In this document: in pieces, positions 14,438 through 23,534 of the stretch
Layout: every line of letters begins with the position of its first letter
How positions within the stretch are numbered: the first letter of the stretch is position 1
Assembly: GCF_002355275.1 (NCBI RefSeq)
Contig: NZ_CP023449.1
Span: forward strand, 2,706,001 to 2,770,000
Length of the DNA: 64,000 nt
DNA from: Rhizorhabdus dicambivorans
GTDB taxonomy: Bacteria > Pseudomonadota > Alphaproteobacteria > Sphingomonadales > Sphingomonadaceae
Direction: 5' to 3'
The notes under the pieces: generated by a model
Seen by the model: the letters and a program-made list of their open reading frames with translations, nothing else
The model's database searches: none
What the model was told of the DNA's origin: nothing
Made by a program: the position numbers and the translations under genes

Positions 14438-15087
14438 TCGTCGCGTTCCTCAACCAGAAAGGCGGTGTCGGCAAGACGACGCTGGCGCTCAACCTCGCCG
14501 GCGAACTCGCCGGGCGCGGTCAGCGCGTCACCCTTATCGACGCGGACCCACAGGGCTCGGCCCTCGACTGGTCTGAGCAGCGCAGCCATGAGGGCCTGCC
14601 GCGCCGGTTCGGCGTCGTCGGCCTGGCGCGCGACACGCTCCACCGCGAAGCGCCGGAACTGGCCCGCGATGTCGACCATGTCGTCATCGACGGCCCGCCG
14701 CGTGTCGCAGCCCTCATGCGCTCGGCGCTGCTCGCCGCCAACCTCGTGCTGATGCCGGCGCAGCCGTCGCCGCTCGACGGCTGGGCATCGGCCGAGATGC
14801 TGGCGCTGCTCGGCGAAGCCCGCGTCTATCGCCCGGAACTGGTCGCCCGCTTCGTGCTCAATCGCTGCGGTGCGCGCACCGTCCTGGCCCGCGAGACCGC
14901 CGAGACCCTGGCCGATCACGATCCACCGTTGCTCGCCACCACCATCGGCCAACGTATCGCCTTCGCCGCCGCCGCGCAGACCGGCCGCCTGGTCGCCGAA
15001 CTCGCCGATGCGACATCGGCCACACGCGAGATCGCGGCGTTCGCCGACGAACTCTTGCGTCTGCGGATCGACGGGGGCGCACAATGA
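14434..15087 (+). CDS. parA: ParA-family partition ATPase
   Basis: 217 residues. The deviant Walker A box is KGGVGKTT (residues 10-17), switch I DADPQGSALDW (about 36-46) and Walker B VIDGPP (near 86). It is a short, plasmid-type ParA with no N-terminal HTH. It overlaps repA and the following small RHH gene by 4 bases each. It probably partitions the excised, replicating element. Confidence 0.92.
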   Translation: MIVAFLNQKGGVGKTTLALNLAGELAGRGQRVTLIDADPQGSALDWSEQRSHEGLPRRFGVVGLARDTLHREAPELARDVDHVVIDGPPRVAALMRSALLAANLVLMPAQPSPLDGWASAEMLALLGEARVYRPELVARFVLNRCGARTVLARETAETLADHDPPLLATTIGQRIAFAAAAQTGRLVAELADATSATREIAAFADELLRLRIDGGAQ

Positions 15088-15335
15088 ACGAACGATCCCC
15101 TCGTCGTGGCTTCGCCTCGCGCCCCGCCAATCCCGACCAATGGATCAAGGCTGCGGACAACGCACCACGCGCCGCTGACGTCGCTGCGTTCACCGCCAGG
15201 CTCACCATCGATGTGACGCCCGAACTGCGCGGACGGATCAAGATCGCCGCGTTCGGGCGCGGCGTCACCGTCGCCGACATGCTGCGCGAGCTGCTCGCGC
15301 GTGAATTCCCCTCGACACCAGGAGACCCCACATGA
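15084..15335 (+). CDS. Small ribbon-helix-helix protein, probable ParA partner
   Basis: 83 residues. The C-terminal half (FTARLTIDVTPELRGRIKIA, then ADMLRELLARE) fits a CopG/ParG-like ribbon-helix-helix. A disordered, basic N-terminus of about 40 residues resembles centromere-binding ParG-type proteins that stimulate a ParA ATPase. It is translationally coupled on both sides (ATGA overlaps). The partner role follows from position and fold; I cannot point to the parS site. Confidence 0.7.
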   Translation: MNERSPRRGFASRPANPDQWIKAADNAPRAADVAAFTARLTIDVTPELRGRIKIAAFGRGVTVADMLRELLAREFPSTPGDPT

Positions 15336-15853
15336 CCGGCACTGCGGCTCCCCGCATGCGCGGCGGCCCGCTGCCGTCAGCGCTCCCCCATGACAGCATG
15401 ACCCACGTCGAACTGACGTGGATCGAGAAGAAGATCGAATACTGGATCAGGTTCGGCCGTGAGGCGCATGAACAGATCCTCGACCGCCGCCGGCGTGTCG
15501 TCTCCTTCCGTCCAAACACCGTATTCGCGTTCGTGCGATGGGCGGCCAACGACTTCGGCACGATCATCTCGCGCGTCGACATCGTGCGCGCAGTCGAGCC
15601 CGGAGAGCCCTACCAGACGCTGCCTTTCGTCCGGCCGGGCGGTGAAATCCTGCTCAGGATCGACGGATGGCCAAAGGTCGAAGACGTGCTGCGCCACGTC
15701 GATGCAATTGAAGCGATCGGCACCGAGGCGGACGCCGTTTCGCCGGAACACTGGCGTCACGTCCACAACCGGATGGCGGCTGGACATCAGCCGCGCACCT
15801 ATACGCTCGACCAGCATCGCGCCTTCCTCCTGCGCCGGAGGACGTGGTCGTGA
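15332..15853 (+). CDS. DUF2840 family protein
   Basis: 173 residues. Recognised by THVELTWIEKKIEYWIRFGR, DRRRRVVSFRP and FAFVRWAANDFGT, which are characteristic of DUF2840 proteins between parA and traF in alphaproteobacterial ICEs. The function is unknown; there are no membrane segments or catalytic motifs. It overlaps the previous gene by ATGA and the TraF-like gene by GTGA, so it is part of the same coupled operon. Confidence 0.88.
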   Translation: MTGTAAPRMRGGPLPSALPHDSMTHVELTWIEKKIEYWIRFGREAHEQILDRRRRVVSFRPNTVFAFVRWAANDFGTIISRVDIVRAVEPGEPYQTLPFVRPGGEILLRIDGWPKVEDVLRHVDAIEAIGTEADAVSPEHWRHVHNRMAAGHQPRTYTLDQHRAFLLRRRTWS

Positions 15854-16395
15854 CGCGCGCCGGTCTCTTCCTCGTCATGGCTCTCGCGACCACGGGCATC
15901 AGCTATCCGGCGCTCACCCCGATGCCGATCAAGCTCCTGTGGAACGCATCGGCGAGCGCCCCCATCGGCTTCTACACGATCGACGTCGATGGCCCGTTCG
16001 ACGTCACCGATCTCGTTGCCGTCGATGCGCCCGAGCCGCTCGCGACCTTCATGGCCGAACGCGGCTATCTTCCCAAAGGCGTCCCGCTGCTGAAGCGCAT
16101 TCTCGGCGTTTCCGGGCAGACCGTTTGCCGCTCGAACCTCTCCGTTACGATCGACGGCCTCGAGATGGGCGATGCGCTGCCGCGTGATCGCGCCGGGCGT
16201 GACCTCCCGGTCTGGCAGGGCTGCCGCCGTATCCCGACCGGCGAAGTCTTCCTCATGAACTGGCAGGTCCGCGACAGCCTGGACGGTCGCTATTTCGGCC
16301 TGACCTCCACCGACCAGATCATCGGCCGCGCCGTCCCCCTGTGGACCGACGAGGACGGAACGGGCCGCTTCGAATGGCGCGCACCGACGCGATGA
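15850..16395 (+). CDS. traF: TraF-type S26 signal peptidase of the conjugation operon
   Basis: 181 residues from GTG 15850 (GTG 15844 adds two residues). A single N-terminal membrane segment is followed by SASAPIGFYTI, which contains the catalytic Ser, and LLKRILGVSG, with the catalytic Lys. FLMNWQVRDSLDGRYFG corresponds to the conserved box E-like part. TraF of RP4 matures and cyclises the TrbC pilin, so the substrate here is probably the TrbC at 23199. It ends just before a strong hairpin. Confidence 0.88.
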   Translation: MTRAGLFLVMALATTGISYPALTPMPIKLLWNASASAPIGFYTIDVDGPFDVTDLVAVDAPEPLATFMAERGYLPKGVPLLKRILGVSGQTVCRSNLSVTIDGLEMGDALPRDRAGRDLPVWQGCRRIPTGEVFLMNWQVRDSLDGRYFGLTSTDQIIGRAVPLWTDEDGTGRFEWRAPTR

Positions 16396-16402
16396 ACACC
16401 TC

Positions 16403-16434
16403 GCCATCGGCGGGGGGCGGCGCCCACCGATGGC
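16403..16434 (+). terminator. Hairpin between traF and DUF736 copy 2
   Basis: GCCATCGG (16403-16410) pairs exactly with CCGATGGC (16427-16434), with a G+C-rich interior that can extend the stem, followed by TTTCCC. It could be a weak terminator or an mRNA-processing hairpin reducing readthrough inside the operon. Confidence 0.5.
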
Positions 16435-16464
16435 TTTCCCAACGTCGCCGCAAAGGAAGTCATC

Positions 16465-16812
16465 ATGCCTCAGATTGGTCAATTCACGCGCCAGGACACG
16501 GGCTTCGCCGGCAAGCTGGAGACGTTCACGCTCTTCCGCGATGTCGTCATCGTGCCGGCAGAGCCCTCCGATGCCGAGAACGCGCCGAATTACCGCGTTC
16601 ACGCCAGCGACGATGGCAAAGCCGAAGCAGGTCCGGAAATCGGCGCGGGCTGGAAACGCACCGGCGAGCGCGCGGGCGAATACGTTGCCGTACTGATCGA
16701 CGACCCTGCGCTGCCGCAGCCGATCCGCGCCAATCTGTTCCGCGACGATGACGCCGGGAACGCCTGGTCGCTGCACTGGTCGCGCCCGCGCGACCGCGCC
16801 GGGAAGGACTGA
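16465..16812 (+). CDS. DUF736 family protein (copy 2)
   Basis: 115 residues with the DUF736 pattern: MPQIGQFTRQDTGFAGKLET, PNYRVHAS, EIGAGWKR, YVAVLIDDPALPQPIRANL and a final SLHWSRPRD. It is clearly homologous to, but diverged from, the protein at 5834. AAAGGAAG precedes ATG 16465. Its place between traF and the lytic transglycosylase is constant in this ICE type. Function unknown. Confidence 0.9.
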   Translation: MPQIGQFTRQDTGFAGKLETFTLFRDVVIVPAEPSDAENAPNYRVHASDDGKAEAGPEIGAGWKRTGERAGEYVAVLIDDPALPQPIRANLFRDDDAGNAWSLHWSRPRDRAGKD

Positions 16813-16815
16813 CCG

Positions 16816-17595
16816 ATGTCCGGTCCTCGACCAACGATGAGCCGTAGGGATGCGCGCGGGCGGCATCACGCCGTCCGGCGCATGGCCTTCCTTCTCCTTT
16901 CCGGCCTGGCCCTCGCAGCAGGCGCACCGGACGCCGCTCTTGCCCAGTCCGTGTCGGCTGCGCGCACGGCCGCTGGCGATCCGCACGCCGCCTTCGTCAC
17001 CGAAGCCTCGCAGCGGTTCGGCATTCCCGAACACTGGATCGTCGCCGTCAAACGCGCCGAAAGCGCCGGCGATGTGCGCGCCATATCGTCGGCTGGCGCG
17101 CTGGGGTTGATGCAGGTCATGCCCGATACCTGGGCCGCGCTTCGCGTTCGCTATGGGCTCGGGCGTGATCCCTACGACCCGCGCGACAACATCCTCGCAG
17201 GCGCTGCCTACCTGCGCGAAATGTTCGACCGCTATCGCACGATCCCCGCAATGCTGGGGGCCTACAATGCGGGGCCTGGCCGCTACGACGAATACGTCCA
17301 GACCGGCCGCGCCCTGCCTGCCGAAACGCGGGCCTACATCGCGCTGCTGGCTCCGCAGCTAGGCGCACCATCGCCGGCGAGCACGCCATCAGTTGCGCCG
17401 CCACCGCCGCCGGATTGGCGGGAAGCGCCGCTCTTCGTCGTGCGTTCCGCCGACGCTCGTTCGGCATCATCGCCATCGGAAAGCGTGCGGTCGAACGACA
17501 GCCGCTCCTCCGTCGCGGCGCGCACTCCCGATACCGCCGAAGACTCGAACGCCCCGATCGTGGTCGCTCGCTCTGACGGGGGGGCGCCCCGATGA
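16816..17595 (+). CDS. VirB1/TrbN-like lytic transglycosylase
   Basis: 259 residues. It has a basic N-terminus and a secretion signal (MAFLLLSGLALAAGAPDAAL, cleavage after AQS). The SLT domain follows: catalytic Glu in KRAESAGD (near residue 78), GALGLMQVMP, and AYNAGPGRYDEY. The last 90 residues are proline- and serine-rich. It would open peptidoglycan in the periplasm for the transfer machinery. It starts 3 bases after DUF736 copy 2 and is followed by the oriT-like region. Confidence 0.9.
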   Translation: MSGPRPTMSRRDARGRHHAVRRMAFLLLSGLALAAGAPDAALAQSVSAARTAAGDPHAAFVTEASQRFGIPEHWIVAVKRAESAGDVRAISSAGALGLMQVMPDTWAALRVRYGLGRDPYDPRDNILAGAAYLREMFDRYRTIPAMLGAYNAGPGRYDEYVQTGRALPAETRAYIALLAPQLGAPSPASTPSVAPPPPPDWREAPLFVVRSADARSASSPSESVRSNDSRSSVAARTPDTAEDSNAPIVVARSDGGAPR

Positions 17596-17663
17596 GCTGC
17601 GGAAGTATCCTTCGCACTCTGTCGCATTCCGGCGTGACATGGAGGGCACAAGGGGGAGAGGCA

Positions 17664-17838
17664 GGCACAACAACCGCACGATGGCAGGATAAAAGGCCGC
17701 ACATTGCGCGGCGGTCGGGCGGTTGTTTTTGCAAGAGGTTTTGGCGCGCTCCACACATTGCCGTGCTCATCGGCAATGTGCGCCTGACGCCCAATTGCCT
17801 GTATCAGCGTGATTTTTCGCACATTGCGGCCTTGCGTC
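17664..17838 (+). other. Candidate oriT upstream of the relaxase gene
   Basis: This short non-coding stretch holds a 10-bp perfect inverted repeat, CACATTGCCG (17754-17763) and CGGCAATGTG (17771-17780) with a 7-base loop. It also has two more direct copies of CACATTGC at 17700 and 17820. A second structure pairs CAACCGC (17670-17676) with GCGGTTG (17719-17725), followed by a T run. Relaxase-adjacent repeats and stem-loops are the usual content of an oriT. The last CACATTGC is 12 bases before the relaxase start, so relaxase binding could also repress its own gene. Confidence 0.6.
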
Positions 17839-19578
17839 ATGGCCGATGACCACGAGTTTCGTGTTCGGCCTGGGCGCATCCGGTCAAACCGTGCGCAGTC
17901 GGCTCGGCCCTTCATCGCGCAGGCGCTGGCCGCCGCGAAGAAGGCGGGCGGCGGCGTCTCGCGCTCCGGGCGCGTCGCTCCCGCCAATCGCTCGCGCTTC
18001 GGCCGCGGCCAGCGCGCCAGCATCCAGGCGAACCGCCTCATCACTGCGCGCACGCGCGGCGCAGTCATCAAGGCCCGCGTCGTGCGGCACTCCGGCCGCA
18101 CCGCGCCGCTCGGCACGCATCTCGATTATCTCCGCCGCGATGGCGTGACCCGTGATGGAGAAAAGGCCCGGCTGTTCGGGCCGGGAACGGAGGAAGCTGA
18201 TGGCCGCGCCTTCGCCGGGCGATGCGAGGATGATCGCCATCATTTCCGCTTCATCGTCTCACCGGACGACGCCGTGGAGATGTCGGACCTCAAGTCCTTC
18301 ACGCGCGATCTTGTCGGCCAGATGGAAAGGGACCTGGACACGCGGCTCGATTGGGTCGCGGTCGATCACTGGAACACCGAGCATCCTCACGTCCATCTAA
18401 TCGTGCGCGGCGTCCGCGACGACGGCCAGGACCTCGTGATCTCGCGCGACTACATCAAGGAGGGCATGCGCGATCGCGCGCGTGACCTCATCACACAAGA
18501 GCTTGGCCCTCGCACAGATCTCGATATTCGCCGCACGCTCGAACGCCAGATCGAGGCGGAGCGCTGGACGCAGCTTGATCGGCAGCTTGTCCGCGACACT
18601 GGAAAGACCGGCGTCATCGATGTCGCCCCGCAGGTCGGCAGCCAGCCCGACGCCTACGCCGTCGAGAAGGTCGGCCGCCTGCGCAAACTCGCAGCCCTCG
18701 GCCTCGCCAGTGAAGTCGGCCCTGGCCAGTGGATGATCGACGATCAGGCTGAGGTGACGCTGCGCCAGATCGGCGAACGCGGCGACATCATCAAGCGCAT
18801 GCACCGCGCGCTCACCGAACGCGGTATCGACCGCGGCTCGGGCAACTACGTCCTGGCAGGGGAAAGCCTCGATGTGCCGGTCATCGGCCGTCTGGTCGAG
18901 CGCGGCCTTGATGATGAGCTGAAGGGAACGGCCTACGCCGTGGTCGACGGCGTCGATGGCCGGACCCACCACATCCGCTTGCCGCATCTCGATGCGGCAG
19001 GCGACAGCGCGCCGGGCTCGATCGTCGAGCTGCGCAGCTTCGAAGATGCTCGCGGCGAACGCCGCGTCGCGCTCGCCGTCCGCTCCGATCTCGATCTCCA
19101 GCATCAGGTGAACGCCTCGGGCGCGACCTGGCTCGACCGGCAATCCATCGCCCGCGAACCCGTCGCCATGTCGGAGGGCGGCTTTGGCGCCGAGGTGCGG
19201 CACGCGATGCGACAACGGGCGGAACATCTGGTCCACGAAGGTCTCGCCGAGCAGCAAGGTCGCCGCGTCATCTTCAGCCGCAACCTGATCGAGACGCTTC
19301 GGCGCCGTGAGGTCGACGCCGTTGCCGACCGGCTCGCGAAGGAGACAGGCCACCCGTTCAAAGCGGCCGGCAATGGAGAATATGTCGCCGGCACCTATCG
19401 CCAGCGCATGACGCTCGCATCCGGCCGCTTCGCGATGATCGATGACGGCCTCGGCTTCCAGCTCGTGCCCTGGTCGCCGTCCCTCGAAAGCCAGCTCGGC
19501 AAACACGTCTCCGGGGTCGCCCGCGGCGACGGCGGTGTCGACTGGAGCTTCAGCCGAAAGCGGGGGCTCGGCCTCTAA
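17839..19578 (+). CDS. Relaxase (RlxS/VirD2-like, DUF3363 type)
   Basis: 579 residues from ATG 17839 (MADDHEFRVRPGR). A basic N-terminus (~70 residues) precedes a HUH-type nuclease domain: the likely catalytic Tyr lies in HLDYLRRDGVT (near residue 98) and the metal-binding histidines in WNTEHPHVHLI (near 178). The C-terminal DUF3363 region (ERGLDDELKGTAYAVVDGVDG, VPWSPSLESQLGK) is characteristic of relaxases from Mesorhizobium-type ICEs. It should nick oriT and lead the strand through the coupling protein. I chose this start over 17809 because it lies after the last oriT repeat. It is followed 26 bases later by traG. Confidence 0.9.
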   Translation: MADDHEFRVRPGRIRSNRAQSARPFIAQALAAAKKAGGGVSRSGRVAPANRSRFGRGQRASIQANRLITARTRGAVIKARVVRHSGRTAPLGTHLDYLRRDGVTRDGEKARLFGPGTEEADGRAFAGRCEDDRHHFRFIVSPDDAVEMSDLKSFTRDLVGQMERDLDTRLDWVAVDHWNTEHPHVHLIVRGVRDDGQDLVISRDYIKEGMRDRARDLITQELGPRTDLDIRRTLERQIEAERWTQLDRQLVRDTGKTGVIDVAPQVGSQPDAYAVEKVGRLRKLAALGLASEVGPGQWMIDDQAEVTLRQIGERGDIIKRMHRALTERGIDRGSGNYVLAGESLDVPVIGRLVERGLDDELKGTAYAVVDGVDGRTHHIRLPHLDAAGDSAPGSIVELRSFEDARGERRVALAVRSDLDLQHQVNASGATWLDRQSIAREPVAMSEGGFGAEVRHAMRQRAEHLVHEGLAEQQGRRVIFSRNLIETLRRREVDAVADRLAKETGHPFKAAGNGEYVAGTYRQRMTLASGRFAMIDDGLGFQLVPWSPSLESQLGKHVSGVARGDGGVDWSFSRKRGLGL

Positions 19579-19604
19579 TCACCGAAGTAGAAAGGACCGC
19601 CGCA

Positions 19605-21596
19605 ATGTCCGCGACCAAAATCCTGTGGGGCCAGATCGCCATCGTCTTCCTCATCGTACTGCTCACCACTTGGGCGGCGACGCAATATGTCGCATGGAGC
19701 CTCGGCTTTCAGGCGCAGCTCGGCGCGCCCTGGTTTTCCCTGTTCGGCTTGCCGATCTACTATCCGCCGGCGTTCTTCTGGTGGTGGTATTTCTACGACG
19801 CCTACGCGCCGGAGGTCTTCGCCAAGGGCGGGATGATCTCGGCGTCGGGCGGCTTCATCGCCATAGCCGTCGCCATCGGCATGTCGGTCTGGCGCGCCCG
19901 CGAAGCGAAAAGCGCTGCGACCTACGGCTCCGCCCGCTGGGCCGGAAAGGACGAGGTGAAAGCCGCGGGCCTGCTCAGTCCCGACGGTGTCGTGCTCGGC
20001 CGCTATGATCGCGACTATCTCCGTCATGACGGCCCCGAGCATGTGCTTTGCTTCGCCCCGACCCGATCGGGCAAGGGCGTCGGCCTGGTCGTGCCGTCCC
20101 TGTTGACCTGGCCGGGCTCGGCCATCGTCCACGACATCAAAGGGGAAAACTGGCAGCTCACCGCCGGTTTCCGCGCCCGGCACGGCCGCGTTCTGCTGTT
20201 CGACCCAACCAACCCCAAATCGTCGGCCTACAATCCGCTGCTCGAGGTGCGCCGCGGCGAATGGGAAGTCCGCGACGTCCAGAACATCGCCGACATCCTG
20301 GTCGATCCCGAAGGCTCGCTCGAAAAGCGGAACCATTGGGAGAAGACCAGTCATGCCCTGCTGGTCGGCGCCATCCTGCATGTGCTCTACGCCGAGGACG
20401 ACAAGACATTGGCCGGCGTCGCCGCTTTCCTGTCCGATCCAAAGCGCCCGATCGAGTCGACGCTTGCCGCGATGATGAAGACCAGCCACCTCGGCGAGGC
20501 AGGGCCGCACCCCGTCGTCGCCAGCGCCGCGCGCGAGCTGCTCAACAAATCGGACAACGAACGCTCGGGCGTGCTCTCCACCGCCATGTCGTTTCTCGGC
20601 CTCTACCGCGATCCTGTCGTCGCCGAGGTGACGCGGCGCTGCGACTGGCGGATCAGCGACATGGTGGGCGGCAAGCTCCCGACCACGCTCTACCTTGTCG
20701 TGCCGCCGTCCGACATCAACCGCACCAAGCCGTTGATACGCCTGATCCTCAATCAGGTCGGCCGCCGTCTCACCGAGGATCTGCAAGCGAAGGCCGGGCG
20801 GCATCGCCTGCTGCTCATGCTCGACGAGTTTCCCGCCCTCGGCCGCCTCGATTTCTTCGAGTCCGCGCTGGCCTTCATGGCGGGCTACGGTCTCAAGAGC
20901 TTTCTGATCGCTCAATCGCTGAACCAGATCGAGAAGGCTTACGGCCCGAACAACTCGATCCTCGACAACTGCCATGTGCGCGTTTCCTTTGCGACGAACG
21001 ACGAAAGGACCGCGAAGCGGGTCAGCGACGCGCTCGGAACCGCGACCGAGATGAAGGCGATGCAGAATTACGCCGGGCATCGGCTCTCGCCCTGGCTCGG
21101 TCATTTGATGGTATCGCGCTCGGAGACCGCGCGACAGCTCCTGACACCAGGCGAGATCATGCAACTCCCGCCGAGCGACGAGATCGTCATGGTCGCCGGG
21201 ACGCCGCCGATCCGGGCGAAGAAGGCCCGCTACTATGAAGATGCCCGCTTCAAGGAACGCATCATGTCACCGCCGGGGCTGGCGCGGCCTGCTGAAGGTC
21301 GGCCCGACGATTGGAGCAAGCTGCCGACCCCCGCGCGCCCGGACATGACCGAAAACGCTGCGCCAACGACCAGCGGTGACGATGAAGAGGATTCCACCGA
21401 GTCCGAGCGTCGGCATCAGCCCGAACTCAACCGGGTGAACCCCATCGAAAAGAAGGCGCCGATCGATAATGAGTTTGAGATCGACTTGCCTGACGACACA
21501 GAGGACGCAGCCGCGCGCAACCAGCGGCTGACCCGCGTCATGCGCGGCGTTGCCCGCCAGGTCTCGCTCGATCCCAATGACGGCATGGAGTTGTAG
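19605..21596 (+). CDS. traG: TraG/VirD4 coupling protein (cluster 1)
   Basis: 663 residues. There are two or three N-terminal membrane segments (IAIVFLIVLLTTWAATQYVA and FIAIAVAIGMSV). Walker A APTRSGKGVGLV lies near residue 150 and Walker B LLMLDEFPALGRL near 405. FLIAQSLNQIEKAYG and RVSFATNDERTA are typical of TraG. It connects the relaxosome to the Trb channel. The acidic C-terminal tail of about 110 residues is variable and may recognise the relaxase. The copy at 61079 shares the same architecture. Confidence 0.95.
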   Translation: MSATKILWGQIAIVFLIVLLTTWAATQYVAWSLGFQAQLGAPWFSLFGLPIYYPPAFFWWWYFYDAYAPEVFAKGGMISASGGFIAIAVAIGMSVWRAREAKSAATYGSARWAGKDEVKAAGLLSPDGVVLGRYDRDYLRHDGPEHVLCFAPTRSGKGVGLVVPSLLTWPGSAIVHDIKGENWQLTAGFRARHGRVLLFDPTNPKSSAYNPLLEVRRGEWEVRDVQNIADILVDPEGSLEKRNHWEKTSHALLVGAILHVLYAEDDKTLAGVAAFLSDPKRPIESTLAAMMKTSHLGEAGPHPVVASAARELLNKSDNERSGVLSTAMSFLGLYRDPVVAEVTRRCDWRISDMVGGKLPTTLYLVVPPSDINRTKPLIRLILNQVGRRLTEDLQAKAGRHRLLLMLDEFPALGRLDFFESALAFMAGYGLKSFLIAQSLNQIEKAYGPNNSILDNCHVRVSFATNDERTAKRVSDALGTATEMKAMQNYAGHRLSPWLGHLMVSRSETARQLLTPGEIMQLPPSDEIVMVAGTPPIRAKKARYYEDARFKERIMSPPGLARPAEGRPDDWSKLPTPARPDMTENAAPTTSGDDEEDSTESERRHQPELNRVNPIEKKAPIDNEFEIDLPDDTEDAAARNQRLTRVMRGVARQVSLDPNDGMEL

Positions 21597-21600
21597 CACC

Positions 21601-22050
21601 ATGCCCGGACGCAAGAAGAAGGTGCCGATTTCCGTATATCTCGACCCCGCCATCATGGCGACACTATCGAACTATGCAGGCCGACGCGAACAACCGCTCT
21701 CCCTGATCGCAGAGGCCGCCATCGCGTCCTTCCTGTCGCCAGACGACGCGGAGCGGCGTGAAGCCGTGGTCGCCAAACGCCTCGACCAGATCGATCGCCG
21801 TCTCAACCGCATGGAGCGCGACATCGGGATCTCCGTCGAGACCATGGCCGTATTCATCCGGTTCTGGCTCAACACGACGCCGGCGCTGCCAGAGCCCGCA
21901 GCCCAGGCAGCGCGCGCCATGGTCGGGAAGCGCTACGAGGCGTTCATCGCGGCCCTTGGACGGCGCTTGGCCCAGGGACCGAAACTTCGGCAGGAGATCG
22001 TTGAAGATGTCGGCGAGTCGCCGTCCAGCCCGACAGAGAGCGATCCATAG
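21601..22050 (+). CDS. CopG-family RHH protein between traG and trbB (cluster 1)
   Basis: 149 residues. The N-terminal 45 (KKKVPISVYLDPAIMATLSN, then SLIAEAAIASFL) form a ribbon-helix-helix. A coiled-coil-like stretch follows (RLDQIDRRLNRMERDIG), then a hydrophobic helix (ETMAVFIRFWLNT). This protein is a constant member between traG and trbB in this family. It is probably a regulator or relaxosome accessory factor; no target is known. It begins 4 bases after the traG stop. Confidence 0.85.
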   Translation: MPGRKKKVPISVYLDPAIMATLSNYAGRREQPLSLIAEAAIASFLSPDDAERREAVVAKRLDQIDRRLNRMERDIGISVETMAVFIRFWLNTTPALPEPAAQAARAMVGKRYEAFIAALGRRLAQGPKLRQEIVEDVGESPSSPTESDP

Positions 22051-22194
22051 GCTTCAGCGCGCGTGGATCAATCGCATCGCCCAACCGCCGTTCTCCTGTA
22101 TTTGCACGCCACGCTACTACGACGACCGATACTTGTTGAATCAGCCTGATTCACGGCTCTTTTAATCACCCCGATCCGGGGACCGTCGTTTTCA

Positions 22195-22214
22195 GCCCCG
22201 TCAGAAAGCGGGGC
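22195..22214 (+). promoter_or_regulatory. Hairpin directly before the trbB start codon
   Basis: GCCCCG (22195-22200) and CGGGGC (22209-22214) flank an 8-base loop, ending 4 bases before ATG 22219. No purine-rich ribosome site is visible other than the GGGG within the stem. The hairpin could limit trbB translation; the 168-bp gap before it is the only break in the traG-trbI gene string. Confidence 0.35.
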
Positions 22215-22218
22215 CGAA

Positions 22219-23202
22219 ATGACCACAACCAGCCAGAAGCCGGAGGCGTTCGCGCGCGGTGCGCGCATGCTTCGCACCGCGCTCGGCTCGACCATCACCC
22301 ATTTTCTCGAAGACCCGGCCGTGGTCGAAATCATGCTGAACCCGGACGGTCGTCTCTGGGTAGATCGCCTCTCCGAAGGGCTGGCCGATACGGGTGAGAC
22401 GCTGTCGCCTGCCGATGGCGAGCGCATCGTGCGGCTGGTCGCTCACCATGTCGGCGTCGAGGTGCATCCGCGCAGCCCGCGAGTCTCCGCCGAGCTTCCT
22501 GAGACGGGAGAGCGGTTCGAGGGCTTGCTGCCGCCCGTTGTCGCCGCACCGGCCTTCGCCATCCGCAAGCCCGCCGTCGCGATCTTCACGCTCGACGATT
22601 ATGTGGCCGCCGGAATCATGTTCGCTGACCAGGCGGCGACGCTACGCGCAGCCGTGATGGCGCGCGCCAATATCCTTGTCGCGGGCGGCACTTCCACCGG
22701 CAAAACCACGCTGACCAATGCGCTTCTGGCCGAGGTCGCCAAGACGGCGGATCGCGTCGTCATCATCGAGGATACCCGCGAGCTTCAGTGCGCCGCGCCC
22801 AATCTTGTCGCCATGCGGACCAAGGATGGAGTGGCCACGCTCTCGGAGCTGGTTCGCTCTTCGCTACGCCTGCGCCCCGATCGCATTCCAATCGGCGAGG
22901 TGCGCGGCTCTGAAGCTCTCGATCTCCTGAAAGCATGGGGAACCGGCCACCCCGGCGGCATCGGCACGATCCACGCCGGGAGCGGCATCGGCGCGCTGCG
23001 CCGCCTTGAACAACTCATCCAGGAGGCCGTCGTCACGGTCCCGCGCGCCCTGATCGCCGAGACCATCGATCTTGTTGCCGTCCTTTCCGGTCGCGGCTCC
23101 GCGCGTCGGCTCGCCGAACTCGCCCGCGTCGATGGGCTCAGCCCGGACGGCGACTACGCCATCACCCCCGCAACCCTTGACCGCACAGGAGCGCCATCAT
23201 GA
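22219..23202 (+). CDS. trbB: TrbB, VirB11-like secretion ATPase (cluster 1)
   Basis: 327 residues. Walker [11 protein letters not shown] lies near residue 156, the Asp box IIEDTRELQ near 180, Walker B-like [12 protein letters not shown] near 220 and the His box [13 protein letters not shown] near 245. The N-terminal domain ([16 protein letters not shown]) is typical of TrbB. It would form a hexamer at the inner membrane powering pilus and channel assembly. It overlaps trbC by ATGA. Confidence 0.95.
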   Translation: MTTTSQKPEAFARGARMLRTALGSTITHFLEDPAVVEIMLNPDGRLWVDRLSEGLADTGETLSPADGERIVRLVAHHVGVEVHPRSPRVSAELPETGERFEGLLPPVVAAPAFAIRKPAVAIFTLDDYVAAGIMFADQAATLRAAVMARANILVAGGTSTGKTTLTNALLAEVAKTADRVVIIEDTRELQCAAPNLVAMRTKDGVATLSELVRSSLRLRPDRIPIGEVRGSEALDLLKAWGTGHPGGIGTIHAGSGIGALRRLEQLIQEAVVTVPRALIAETIDLVAVLSGRGSARRLAELARVDGLSPDGDYAITPATLDRTGAPS

Positions 23203-23534
23203 TCTGCACCAACACCATGCGCGTTCGCCGCTATGCCGCGACGGCCGCCGCCTTCACCTACATCAATTTCGTCCTCGTTCCCGCCGCCCATGCTTCCGGC
23301 TCGTCCATGCCGTGGGAAGCACCTCTCCAGAAGATTCTCGAATCCATCGAAGGGCCGGTCGCCAAGATCGTCGCCGTCATCATCATTATCGCCACCGGCC
23401 TGGCGCTGGCGTTCGGTGACACATCCGGCGGCTTCCGCAAGCTGATCCAAATCGTCTTCGGTCTCAGCATCGCGTTTGCGGCGTCGAGCTTCTTCCTGTC
23501 GTTCTTCTCGTTCGGCGGCGGGGCGCTCGTCTGA
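23199..23534 (+). CDS. trbC: TrbC, VirB2-like pilin (cluster 1)
   Basis: 111 residues. A signal peptide ends near AHA, and the mature part has two hydrophobic segments (VAKIVAVIIIIATGLALAFG and IVFGLSIAFAASSFFLSFF). FGDTSGGFRKLIQ lies between them, as in TrbC. The operon's TraF peptidase is the likely processing enzyme. The final base overlaps the trbD start. Confidence 0.92.
   Translation: MICTNTMRVRRYAATAAAFTYINFVLVPAAHASGSSMPWEAPLQKILESIEGPVAKIVAVIIIIATGLALAFGDTSGGFRKLIQIVFGLSIAFAASSFFLSFFSFGGGALV

Noticed and set aside
19575-21164. 529-codon minus-strand open frame opposite traG
   Set aside because: Antisense shadow of a strongly supported coupling-protein gene.
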